This document shows, in pieces, positions 13,707 to 25,130 of a stretch of DNA of 64,000 nt; position 1 is the first letter of the stretch; the number at the start of each line of letters is the position of its first letter. The notes beneath the pieces were generated by a model. The model did no database searches. It saw only the letters and a list, made by a program, of their open reading frames with translations, and was not told where the DNA came from. This DNA comes from Viscum album. Its lineage: Eukaryota > Streptophyta > Magnoliopsida > Santalales > Viscaceae. Made by a program: the position numbers and the translations under genes. The stretch covers positions 1,718,284,889 to 1,718,348,888 of the forward strand of contig OY728125.1 in the NCBI GenBank assembly GCA_963277665.1, written 5' to 3'.

Positions 13707-13919
13707 ATGGCTTCCTTCAAGTTTGCACCGGTGAATGACTCGGCCGCTCCACTATATGGATCTCTATCCACTGGAAGGACGTCATCACCAACTTAGCATC
13801 TTCAATTCTCGGTCTACAATGTGCTAGTAAGGGAGTATCGTCATCATGGTACTATCCAAACCACAAAGGCTTTTTTATAGGCTCTCCAGGATAATAACAT
13901 CCCCCTATCGTCAAGTTAG
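13707..13919 (+). pseudogene. Short ORF1-like reading frame at the start of the B internal region
   Basis: From the ATG at 13707 a 71-codon frame begins MASFKFAPVNDSAAPLYG. It has two internal TAG codons, each explainable by CAG-to-TAG decay. Ogre-like elements carry an ORF1 upstream of gag, and this lies where it would start. I do not recognise a domain; function is unknown. The base composition here is more GC-rich than around it, which supports former coding. Confidence 0.35.
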
Positions 13920-16900
13920 TGATGAGCGATGGTCAAGAAGCAGACAGTGCTAACCGCCACCATCAACCATTTTGGATCCTTATCCTTGGAACATAAAAAA
14001 TATTCCCGCACATTCCATATGAAGGTATATCAAGAGGTCACTTAAGGAAAAAATTCAAAGATGTAGGGTTCTTTCATGAGGACTCCCACCAACAATCGCC
14101 ACCATAATTATAACGCAGTAGTGAACCCCCAAAATGATCTTTGTATTGCCTATGGACATTCGGCCTAGGCCCTTTAGACCTAGGTAATCAAGGCGAACCA
14201 CTGAGGACAAAATACAGTCAACAGGGAGTAGGTTTTTACATTTTCCCCCTCCAGAGAAGTCTGTCAACCTAACATGATGGAAAACAACGAGCGGGAACAT
14301 ACACCCATCCTTCCAAATTCCACTACCCAGCAAACTCATCTGGTAGTGACCCACAAATCCCACTAGGAAAATCTCGAGGTGTACTACGAAAAGGCACATA
14401 CACTGTTTTACGAATTATCATCTAGTAAGTAGGCTCTTCTGGCTGTATTTAAAGAGGTCTACCAATCAAATGTTGTGGAAACTTGTAAACTGGAACATAC
14501 ACCAGCTTACACTAACAAATTTTCTAGTAGTCTCTTTGTCCAGTATTGAAAGAAGTTCATCAACCATGTATGGTGTAAAATAGCTAGTATATACATAATC
14601 CTTCCCTCATTCATCAATCCTAAACACAATCTCATTTGGAATCACGCGGAGAAGTTAGTCGGAAAGCTCAAACGGAAAATCTGGGGAAGACTAAACTCTC
14701 TTATGCCATACATGAGTACTGTCAGTATCCACTGATATGAAAAGGAAGATAAGAGCAGGAACATACACCTACTCCTAATACTAAATGAACGTATATTCAT
14801 ATTCTGTCCAATTAAATCACCAAACACATTTTAGCAATGTTGAAACGGTAGACATAATTTCATGTCCATATTTTAGAAGAAATCCATAATATCATAACCA
14901 CAACTTTAGTAGTTCTAGGGGAAAATCTACATTAATATATCCCTCCACTTTTGATGACACATAATTATGCCATCCCGCATTAGATATATACCTTAGTTCT
15001 AGTCCATAATTGTAATTGGGCATACTCCCTCATATCATATCGACAACATGATAAAAAATGTAAACCCTCTCCAGTTGGAGGCAGTCAGCCAGTTCTAATA
15101 ACCACTCTAAGGAAAACACATACACATACCCATGGTAACCACTTCTATTAGAATGTGGCACGAACTAAGTGTAAGAGATCATCCAAGAATAATTCCTTCC
15201 AAACATAGTTGGAAAATCAAGATCCATGCTCCGATATGGCTCCTCTTAATGCTGGAGTTCTTTAATCCACTAGAAATTTATCTGTTGTAGCTCTAGATCC
15301 TTCCCTATCATTACCAAATTATGTGATTATTATCATAAATTCTAATGTTACCCATTAGACACTTCATCATGAATGCTTTCTTCATGAAAATTCTATCAAT
15401 CTAGAGATCTTATCTATGGATGAGAGCCAAGGTAACCTTCCTTGTGGCCAGAAGACTAAGGACCCTGAGGATTTACCCCATGCCGTAATCTACCATGGTG
15501 GTCCTCCCCATGATGGGATTCATTGCGAATGTCCTCTATGATGTATAGTTTCACATTGTCAAGATAATTCTATAATTGACATTTTACTAATGATAAAGAC
15601 CCTTTATCTTGAGGCACATTCCAACACAAGAACAGTCATGTCTGATTCCTTTTCATAAATTGGTGAAATAGTTTCTCATTTAGAAGAAATATTCAGGTAA
15701 TGGTCATTCTATGAACCTCACATGGGTAATTTTCATCTATTATAGCAGGGGAAAAAGAGACTGATTCCATTTTTTGTAATAAAACTATCGAGAATCATCC
15801 ATTTTGGTCAGACCATGTTAAGAAACTTCTAGTGGAAGACGATGAAGATATGTGAAACATGAGGAAACAATTTTTTAATGGATTAATACCAGTCATGTTC
15901 TCAATTTTGGAAAACTCTCAATATAAAATTTTGGAATTGATGGAAGAAGATTGCATTTATGATGTCAGTCTTAACTTATCGATGAACCTTTGTCATTTGA
16001 AAACTAATGTTTTAACATATGATGATTATCAATATCATGTAAAGGTAATATAAGGTTTGCAACTCCAAATTGACTTGGTATCTCTCTCTATTTCCTCATA
16101 TCAAAAGGGAGAAAAGCAGAAGTGAACCCTTCAGTGTGCTTGCCTCAATTCTCTAAAGATGCTACTCTAGTAAATTTCTGATACCCCATCTAATGATCAT
16201 ATCAAATGATGGGGTGAAAATAATGAATTTCATTAAACTGCACTCCAAATTCAGACAAGCATTTCCAAAGTTATCCCATGCAATGTTATTTCCCATGTCT
16301 AGCTACAATCAACAGATATTGTTTATAATCAAGTATATGCTCAAGAACATGCCTCAACTATGTCATATCATATCCCGACCAAAAGAAATCATTATATTGA
16401 GATACTTTTGCACCAAACAACTATGATTCCTTTGCAGGACTCCCTTTTAGAAGATTTCAGCCTTTATATGGCGCAAATATCTAAATAAGCATAGAGATCT
16501 TCAGAAACTTGTTATTTGAGTGGTTTTCAGATAATGTACATAGCTAATGTCTTAACTGAAATTTGAAAATTATGAAGAGAATCTACACAAATCTCAGCTA
16601 TATTAGTTCAAGAGCCACCCCAAATTATAGGGGTGGAGGAGATTAATTAGTCCCTTGAATTCCATAAATAATGATCGAAGGTTTTAAGAATAAGAACAGA
16701 AATATCCCCAGCCTATAGGGCTGGAGATTTTCTACAACTAAAATACTCTCCTTAATGGAAGTCAAATTTCTCTTAATTAGGGATGAATCCACAAAGAGAG
16801 ATCAATACTAAACTATTCAAATATTCCTTTTCAGGTAACTTTCTTTCAACCATTCCCTAGTAATTCACCGTATAGGAGGGAAGAGCCTCATGGAAGATAT

Positions 16901-17506
16901 AGCAGGAGCCAATCATACAACGATACTGACAGAATTCCATCAGTGTGTAATGGGTCACTAAATTTCATTAAAACTATTGTAGAATATCCTCCATGAAATG
17001 AGTCTAGTTTATGGGAATCAAAAGATGATGTTCTAATCCATAATACGGTACAAACTGATGGAAATGAAGGCGGTGTGCCTACTCGAAATCATAGACATTC
17101 CCAGAATCTGGTTATTCCCTCAAATAATCAACTCCCACCTCTTCAAAAATTATCTAACAAGGTGAAAGTTAAATGTCATATCACAAATCACTTTTCAATG
17201 GTATAATTTCATTCTCATTCAATTGAAGAATGATTTTCATATCAAGAAGATGAGATGATGGAGTTGAAAATACTCAGTACAGAGTTACATCAAAGCAACA
17301 TTTCTGCTAGATATACTCCACTGGTAGATCCTTAACCTACACATCCTTTATGAGAACCTTAGAAAAGTATATTTTTGGTAGCTAAAGATGTATATTGTTA
17401 ATTATCTCCATTGGGTACATATCCAAGGAAGGATAAAACACATCCTTAAATGCCTGCCCCTACGGTTTATCAGTGATAAATACCAACAAAAATAATACCA
17501 AGGGTA
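13920..17506. other. Element B region between ORF1-like start and gag, decayed
   Basis: Only short open pieces remain, for example 15859-16053 and 16193-16426 on the plus strand. None shows a motif I recognise. By position it should be the rest of ORF1 and the leader of gag. Confidence 0.35.
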
Positions 17507-18260
17507 TTGTTGGTCATTTCAACAGTTCAAGATACAATTATTGTACCGGTACAGGTCCCAACTAATCCGAATATTCCTCAAATAATTATGAACACAATAG
17601 AATCATTAACAACTCGATTGGAATATATGGAAGAAAGGATTTCACTAGTTCAGCTAGAAAACCGTTATTTTCATGAATTGGTCGATACAATCCCTCCCCC
17701 ACCATCAATTTTGAGTACTACATTCCCAATATTTAATGGTCTAGAAGATCCAAGGCAAAACATATTGAATTTTGTTTCTTGTTGTGATCACATGATGAGG
17801 ACTCCTAAACAACAAGAAGTAGTAAATCTTAGGTGCGTTGTGCAGTCATTATAGGGACCAAATTTTATCTAGAATACATGTTTGCAATCTTGATAAAAAT
17901 ATAGATAAGAAGATCACTGTGAGAAATTTATTCTTCAATTGAGCTCAACACTGCAGAAGAAAATAGTTTTCGATCTAAAAAATTCCTGAAAAAAGGGAAA
18001 ATTAAAAAGCTTTAGAATTCATTTCCCAGTGGTAAGGATTAACATATTCCATAAATATGGAACTCCCTAAGGAAGAGTTGCTTCCAATTTGTGTGAAAAA
18101 TCATCATGATGAGTTACGAACAGCATTGATCCCTGTGAAATACAAATGATTGTATTGAGACATTTATTCAAAAGCCCAATTGGTGTAGGATTCCATTGTG
18201 AAAACTAATGACAGATCTAGTGAAATTTCATTTTCTCTGTGAAGGAGAAAGAAAATGCAG
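17507..18260 (+). pseudogene. gag: Element B gag remnant
   Basis: Gag forms the particle core. The frame from 17507 encodes a Pro/Ile-rich start, a coiled segment near residues 25-50, then TTFPIFNGLEDPRQNILNF. This matches the Tat gag pattern FPxFxGxxDPxxxIxxF. A TAG after VVQSL and a frameshift follow. In the next frames LEFISQW-like and PKEELLPICVKNHHDELRTA segments are visible, like the usual second half of this gag domain. The product would be cut at residue 115. No CCHC knuckle is seen, as in many Tat gags. Confidence 0.6.
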
Positions 18261-19780
18261 AGGCAGCTACAGTCACACTCAAGCAGGCACCTATACCTGA
18301 TTCCACTTCAAAATCCTCATCATATTGGAGGGATCTGCCTCCCATGCATATGCAGTGACGACTGCCTCTTCAAGATGATCTTAGAAATCAAATATGAAAA
18401 TAGTTTGAGTAGTTGAAGAGAAAATTTTGTTCTTTTGGAATGAATAGGTTCCCAGTTACTTCATATCAGCTCTAGAGAATAATCCAGTTTAGTTTACATG
18501 GCTGAAGAAACCAAGCAAACAATGAGATGAATATCTTTCAAATTTTATTTCCTTTTACCAAATGTTGTGGAATCCCATTCAGGAGTGTTTGGTTTTAAAA
18601 TACCTCATTAAAAAAAACACTATACTCTGGACCTGTGAAACTGAAAAGTTCATCAGCCAAAGTAGCATGTGTTACTACTACTGATCTAGATGAAGATTGT
18701 GAATTGCAGGAAGTCAATGGTATAAATGCATAGAAATATGATGATTGGATGATCAGGAAAATGATCATCCAAACTCATTCCATTATAATAACATTGTTGA
18801 AATAACATATTGTGTCATCCACCACTCCCTCCATAGCAATACCACCTTCATCAAAAGATCTATCATCTAAAGTTTGGTTATTAAATAAGAAATGAGATCA
18901 GAAGGACATTGAGATGTTAGAAGAAGACAAACTCATGTCAAGGCCAAAATAATCCTTGACTATGGATGATTTCATGCCATCTGTTTCAAAAGCACAGGCA
19001 CCGCCCAAAAAAATGGCACAACCAGAAATGACCTATGAAGCAGAATCCTCATCAGATAATGAATTGATCTTTGGTTCCATCATCATTATTCACATAACAT
19101 ATCCCTATACTGAAGGCGATTCTAATTATAATGATCCTATGTACCATATACCTGACTGGGTAACTAGAGGAAGAATCCATGGTCTAGGATACATGGGAAG
19201 AGGTGGGTATTCCAGAGGCCACTTTTTTAACTCTACCCCTGCTCGAACCATATATGCGGTGAAAACTCATGGGAAAGACCTACATCGGTTTCAACAAGAA
19301 CAAGTAAACTATTCCATGCATTACATGTTCGGTCCAAACATGATTATTTTGGAGGATCAATTAGAGGTTACACCATATTTCTCTCCATAAGTAGATAGAC
19401 CTAGTCAGTTTAATCTATCAATGCGAGGAGTATTTTTAGTTTCTTCTCCGACACATGGTATATCTACATTAGGAGCATCAACTTCAAAGGAACCTGCAAA
19501 ACCACATCTCCATGCTAAGAAACGCAGACCTCTGGATCAAAGTTATGATTTTTTGAAAATTCTGACCCATGTACCATCCATTTTGGTGATTTTTGATTCC
19601 TTGAATATGTACAATGATCTATGATAATCAAATATTGATGCTTTGTCGAGTCATCAAAATATTGAAACTGACGTTTTTGATGTTGAGGTTTACCATATAG
19701 ATAATAATCATATATAATGTCATGCAATTATATCTTTGTCGGATAAAGATTAATATGATGTTGTACATTAACATATCTGG
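18261..19780 (+). pseudogene. Element B gag-protease linker, decayed coding
   Basis: This stretch holds a Pro-rich and acidic open frame at 18956-19390 (starting MTMDDFMPSVSKAQAPPKK). Tat-type polyproteins have a long variable linker of this kind between gag and protease. No domain is recognised. Confidence 0.35.
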
Positions 19781-20190
19781 CCCTTGTATCTATCGGGCAG
19801 GGTTAAGGACGTAGACACCTAATAAGCCTTCATTGACATTGGATCAAAAGTCAACCTCAATCTTATTCGTACACTTCATAGATTGGGTATCACTAAATCT
19901 GATGTATCACCTTCCAAATTAATTATTCACAGTTATTATATGAATTATAAAGAATAACTGGGTGAGATTACACTCAGAACTCAGTTTGGGGATCTTGTGC
20001 GTAATTCAAATTTTAGGGTTTCTGTAAGGACGCAACCTTTAACATTCTGATCGGTATGTATTGGCTACATCAACATGTAGCCATACCATCGGCATACATC
20101 CAATGTATCCAGTGTTGTTTCAATATTAAAAATTGGAACATTGTACGGTGATAATTTACCATTCAAAATGTGTGAATCTCAATACATTTT
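19781..20190 (+). pseudogene. Element B retropepsin-like protease remnant
   Basis: The active-site motif is DIGS (19835-19846), in place of the usual DTGA/S, preceded by AFI and followed by KVNL. Downstream, SPSKLIIHSYYMN and LGEITLRTQFG fit the flap side of a Tat protease. After a frameshift, ILIGMYWLHQHVAIPSAY matches the ILLGRPWIHxxxAxPSxxHQ end typical of this clade. The enzyme would cut the gag-pol polyprotein. One stop (TAA) and at least one frameshift disable it. Confidence 0.65.
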
Positions 20191-20329
20191 GGTAGAATTG
20201 TATCACATGAAGGGAATGAGGACTGTGATAATTGGGTTAACCAAAATAAATGCTCTGAATGGCATGAAAAATATCCTTGAAAACCAATTAAAATATCTAA
20301 GTATAGATTAAGTGTTACATATCAATCAA

Positions 20330-20455
20330 AAATGACCAATCTAATGCAGTAGATAATGTAGCTAAAAAATGTTCAATCTGATGTCTCGTGATCACAAAAT
20401 GACATTGTCTTATGTGTCGTGATCTCAAAATGACCAATCTGATGCACTAGATAAT
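20330..20455 (+). repeat. Short direct duplication at the site of the missing RT
   Basis: A segment near ATGACCAATCTGATGCAGTA occurs at about 20331 and about 20427. CGTGATCACAAAATGAC occurs near 20386 and again near 20418 with one change. The duplication sits exactly where RT and RNase H should be, so it may mark a deletion and repair event. Confidence 0.5.
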
Positions 20456-20584
20456 TTTGATACAACCCTGGAATAAGGGAATCGAGATGATACAATTATC
20501 AGTATTTCCCATAGTCATGTTTCCTCAAGATTAATTCAAACTAGAATGAAGGAAATTAATGAAAATAACTGTTTTTCTATGCCA

Positions 20585-21870
20585 TATGGTCATACCATGG
20601 GATGGACGACACCCATCCTGGAATACCTTCAAAACGGATTACTTCGACTAGATAGAGATGAAAAAGAAAAGATCTGATGATGAGTGGTCAATTTAACACT
20701 TTATGATGGTCTAGATCACCAGAAGATCCTCTATAAACAAGGCTTTGATGGAGTCCTCTTCAGGTGTATTGATGGAAAATAAACTAAAGATGTCCGAAAG
20801 AAGTACATTTTAGAGCTTGTGGCTCTCAGTGGTCTGGCCATAGGGTTATTTTAAAAATCATAAGGATTGGATACTTTTGGACATCAATGATGTACAATTT
20901 AACATATTTCACTATGAAATGTCATCCCTACTAAGTGCATTCCAACTTCATTCATCAACCCCCAATGTTTCGACATACAACTAAATACTTTTGGCCATTT
21001 CTGCATGGGGAATGGATGTTGTAAGACCATATCTTCTAGATACAGTTAAGTTTTTAATATATATTCTTACTTCTACATACATCTTCTCTAAATGGGATGA
21101 GGCAATAACTCTCAATTAAATCAGATCCAAAAGAATTGTTTATTTCTTCAAAACTAACTTCATCAATAGAGTTTGTGTTCTTCATACTATATTGATTGTC
21201 AATGGCACCAATTTATAATATTTTGAGGTAAATAAGTCATATCAAGAGTATAATAATAAATACAACCATTTATCTCACTATCGTGTGATGGCCAATGGAC
21301 ATATACATGCCTTCAATGTGTCCCTATCAAATATACCCCAGAAAATGGTTGATAAAGACAAGAAATCAGGGACTGATAAATATTTTCATGCTTTATGGGA
21401 ATATAGGACTACTACTTGTACTGCCACTCAGGAAACCATATATTCATTTGTGTATTGAATATAAGCAGTTCTTCCAATTGAAATTCAATTTCCATCATGA
21501 AAATTTTCAATCTATAATAATTTTTCTACAATTTAAAATATTCAAAAACAATTTAATGAAAAGGAACGATTAGATGAAAAAAGATTGCATACATTTCATC
21601 ATTTAGAAGTATATCAGAAAAGAATAGCATGTGACTTTAACTAGAATGTTCTCCTCCATTCATTTTTTCAAGGAGAATTGGTATTGGTCCTCAGCACACC
21701 AGTGATTCCAGGATTGAAACCATCGAATCTTGAACCAAAGTGGGAAGGACTGTATTCAATAAATAAGGTCTACTCAAGCGGAGATAATTCATAATCCTAA
21801 TGGATGGAGAGATTATTTCAACTCCATTAAATTTTGAGATTCTTGATGAAATACATAGGGTAATTACACA
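20585..21870 (+). pseudogene. Element B integrase remnant
   Basis: N-terminal part: PILEYLQNGLL, then LYKQGFDGVLFRCIDG, as in Tat integrases. Core: WGMDVVRP (first Asp near 21013), FSKWDEAITL, then VNGTN at 21198 where DNGTNF is expected. At 21306 a His stands where the catalytic Glu should be (ANGHIHAFN). Later segments LWEYRTTTCTATQETIYS and VLPIEIQFPS, and the C-terminal LVLSTPVIPG plus WEGLYSINKVYSSG, follow the family order. Frames shift repeatedly. Two of three catalytic residues and the reading frame are lost, so it is inactive. Confidence 0.75.
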
Positions 21871-21874
21871 ATAG

Positions 21875-22700
21875 GTTTTCCCTGCATGACTCTAAACTAC
21901 ACAACATAGAGTCCTGGTCAAAAGACATTAAACTGCATTACAATAGTAAGCATCCATGCTACCGACAATAAAATATGACGCATCTTTTTTTTATTCACAC
22001 AACGTTAAACTATATGACATCAATTTTCCTCGTTAAATTAAATTAAACAGTACAGTTAACGTCTTCTCTACATGACATTAATATCATCCATATGCAAGAA
22101 TTATTGACATCATTGCTACTTCTTATTGGCACATGAGTCTCTTTCTTCCCTATTTCTGAATCAGATCTATAATGGGACATCATTTTAAGATATTTGTATG
22201 GTGTGATTCTAATCCATATGAGATACATAGATATGCCTAGATTTCTAATGTGGGTCCTAGACGCATCAAAAAAATTTATTTCCTTTCCTCCTCCTATACA
22301 TGAACTAGATCTATAAAGAGTTTTATCTCAAGATACATGGTTTTATTTTCATACCATTTTGTGTCTTATGTTTAACTATTCATGTAGAATGTATTTCACA
22401 TTATACTCAATTGTTATGAAAAAAAATTGTTAGAGAACTACGTTAGGCTTGTATCTTATTCATATGATATACGTAGAGATTCCTTGATCTCCAATCATGG
22501 GCCTACCCACAATAAAAAACATTTTCCTCCCAATGTAAGAATCAAACCTACATAGAGAATGTTTAATGAGCTATTTATAGATTGATTCTCATCTATATGA
22601 GATATGTAGTGACACCTGGGTTTAATTAATTGGTCTAGCCACAAAAAATATTACCTTATTACATCAAAATCACTCTATGTCCTCGCTCCATGACTCTATA
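21875..22700 (+). repeat. Element B 3' region: CATGACATTAAACT-like motifs
   Basis: Copies or half copies lie near 21883, 21923, 21995, 22045-22080 and 22690 (such as GCATGACTCTAAACTACACA and AAGACATTAAACTGCATTAC). The same core, in the same sense relative to the element, is scattered through the 3' region of element A. Confidence 0.5.
22195..22660. repeat. Three copies of a 75-120 bp block with CATATGAGATAC core
   Basis: Blocks begin near 22198, 22449 and 22580. Each has a CATATGAGATACATAG-like core followed by a GGGCCTA-type segment and an A-rich stretch. The second copy has CATATGATATACGTAG. The first two copies extend to a CCTATACATGAA-CTAGATC-like and CCTACATAGAG segment. Confidence 0.5.
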
Positions 22701-22944
22701 CTGCACACCATAATATTCATTCAAAGGAAACAAAGAAAGTATCCAATTGACATGTATTTAAGATGTATGTAATGGAATCCAAACTCACACCCAATATTGA
22801 TTAAAATATTTCTTATATTCAATGAGAATTACCCACTTCCATATTTCACACTATTAATCTTAAATATTTTCTGATCTTTATAATCTTTTATACGGTTTCT
22901 GGGGATAATGATTCTGATATATGAGAACAATTTTGCCTCACTAT

Positions 22945-23100
22945 ATATTATGTTCCCTTTGGTGGCCTTACATAAGATACCTACATAATGTGCATGTCAG
23001 TCAAAGGGTACAACTATTTGACTATGTATCATTTTCCACAGTTGGCCCTGTATAATAAAACCCCCATATCTGGTTGGTCAAATAATGGAAATTTTGTTCT
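22945..23100 (+). repeat. Copy 1 of a roughly 145-bp repeat
   Basis: It starts TGTTCCCTTTGGTGGCCTT and contains TCAGTCAAAGGGTACAACTA and a CCCCCATATCTGG-like end. Copies 2 and 3 lie at about 23558 and 24348, so the block is repeated every 0.6-0.8 kb. Confidence 0.6.
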
Positions 23101-23557
23101 AGGTTAAATTGTATTTATTACTAATCTAACATTGTTAACAATAAACAACAATCTCTATTTTAATGCAGTCATTAAAGTATATATGTCCAAATAACTTTCT
23201 CCGAATCTGAATGTCTTATAAACCATGTTTTACACATATCTATCTCCACATTTTCCAAGAAATATAAAATTGCCTTGGATCACATGACCACATATCATAT
23301 ACTGTTTCCATTTTTGTCCTAGTTGTATGAATTAAAAACCATAGATAACATACTTCCTATTTTTGGGTTAGACATTCATAAAAATCATATTCTTCCGATT
23401 CATTGGAAATCCTGATTGGTAATACCCTCTCAATATTCAAGTACCATTCTACATAATCCAAACTGTGTGCTTTTAAAGATCTGATTCATCATAAATATTC
23501 TTCTTCTTTTAAAAATATAAAGTCAAACACTTCAGATCTCTTTTTCATGACTATTAA

Positions 23558-23710
23558 GTACGTTCCCTTAGGTTTCATTGCATAAGTCTCTTACATAATG
23601 GGTTTTTCAGTCAAAAGAGGTCACTATTTGGATATAAAGCATACAACCAAGTTAGTCTTACATAATAAACCCCCCAAAATGGGTTGGAAAATAACGTTAA
23701 ATTTGGTTTT
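23558..23710 (+). repeat. Copy 2 of the roughly 145-bp repeat
   Basis: It shares GTTCCCTTAGG, CATAAG, TCAGTCAAAAGA-G, CACTATTTGGATATA-AGCATA and the AATAAACCCCCC...GGGTT end with the other two copies. Confidence 0.6.
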
Positions 23711-23903
23711 TGGAAATGATTCCTCTAATGCCTCTAAGTCCTTTTTCCATATCATTATTTGGATCCTAGAAATTCCTAAACCACAGTTCAAAATTATACC
23801 CCTCAATTACTTAATATGTTAGTATGTCTCCAAAAATTTATCAAGAAATTGGGAGAGTCTCAAACGTTTGTTCAAAGTTGAAGACCTTTAATTAAACCAA
23901 TAA

Positions 23904-24119
23904 AATATCATCAATGGATGAATTAAAACTACACAGTACAATATCATCACTGCATGACTTAAAACGGCATAGTACAATGTGCTGATTGCATGACATAAAA
24001 CTGCACAGTACAATTTCCTCACTGGATAACTTACAACTACATAGTAAAATGTCCTCCCTACATGACATAAAACTGGACAATATAATTCCCTAATTGCATG
24101 ACATAAAACTACATAACAT
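23904..24119. repeat. 36-bp minisatellite, six copies in perfect register
   Basis: Units start at 23904, 23940, 23976, 24012, 24048 and 24084, with no indels. Each carries a core like CATGACATAAAACTGCACAG. The core is the same CATGAC-TTAAACT motif that is dispersed elsewhere in A and B. Because 36 is a multiple of three, both strands show short repetitive open frames, which I do not regard as genes. Confidence 0.85.
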
Positions 24120-24347
24120 GATATCAAAAATTCTATTTTCTTACAAATTTTAACAATTATTTATATACTAAATTTTTATAGATTTTTTTACTATTCATGG
24201 AATATGTCGAAATAGATGACTCATTATTATTAAATCCCTTCCCATTGAAAATCCACCCATTTTGGTCTTGATTCACCCCAATCATATTTTTTTCTATTAA
24301 CAATACAATGAAAAATTCTTAAGATATATTTTTTTTCTGACTATGCA

Positions 24348-24500
24348 GTATGTTCCCTTAGGAGGCCTTGCATAAGTTGCCTGCATAACAGGGATTTCAG
24401 TCAAAAGATGCCACTATTTGGATATAGAGCATATGCCCTAGTCATCCCTGCATAACACAACCCCTATAAAGGGTTTTTCAAATGATGGTAACATTGTTCT
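24348..24500 (+). repeat. Copy 3 of the roughly 145-bp repeat
   Basis: It shares GTTCCCTTAGG-GGCCTTGCATAAG, TTTCAGTCAAAAGATG, CACTATTTGGATATAGAGCATA and an ACCCC...GGGTTTTTCAAATGATGG end with copies 1 and 2. Confidence 0.6.
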
Positions 24501-25130
24501 GGGAAGATACTTCATTTATGTTTGTTGATGTTTTAGATTGGGAGACCTTAAAAAATCTTGAATCAAGATTCCCCTTTGAAATATTTATATAATATAAGAT
24601 CATTTTTTAGCCACAGAGTCGTTTTTGGGATATAATTTCAAAATTTATAGTGGTAGATATTCATCCCTTAACACTAGACCTTTATATTCGAACATGCATG
24701 ACTCTAATCAGCCTACAACTAGAGCTGTGGTACTCACCAGATTGGAAGCCCGTAAAAGGAACTCTAGACAAGTGTCGAGTCCCATCCCACTAAATGTACA
24801 TTTTTGTATGTTTTATGTAATAATGAGCAATACAATGTCAAAAGATACAATGTTTGTGTGGTTTTATGTATAATCCGATTAAAAATAAAAATATTCTCAT
24901 TAGGCCCATCGGCTTAATAATTAAATTCTGAGCACCCCATTCGTGTCATTGTAATCATGACTATTTGACATGAAGGTTTGAGGTTAAAAATCATCATCAT
25001 CATTAACCATAATATTTAAATCATGGAGAAAATGCATGAAGTCATAGATTTTTGGGGAAAAAATTCCTTCATTAATATAAAATCATATATACATCCACAG
25101 AATAAAGCCTCTTCATCATGGGTTAAAATA
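24501..25130. other. Element B, unassigned between repeats and antisense gene
   Basis: AT-rich sequence. An 82-codon open frame at 24625-24873 has no recognisable motif. Nothing else is seen. Confidence 0.35.

Noticed and set aside
14055..14399. 114-codon minus-strand open frame in element B as a gene
   Set aside because: No motif is recognised, and it is antisense to the ORF1-gag zone; it is most likely chance.
23904..24119. CRISPR array
   Set aside because: The repeats are contiguous with no spacers, and the context is a plant retrotransposon.
23888..24127. Overlapping minus-strand open frames with a 12-residue period
   Set aside because: They are produced by the 36-bp minisatellite, whose unit is a multiple of three.
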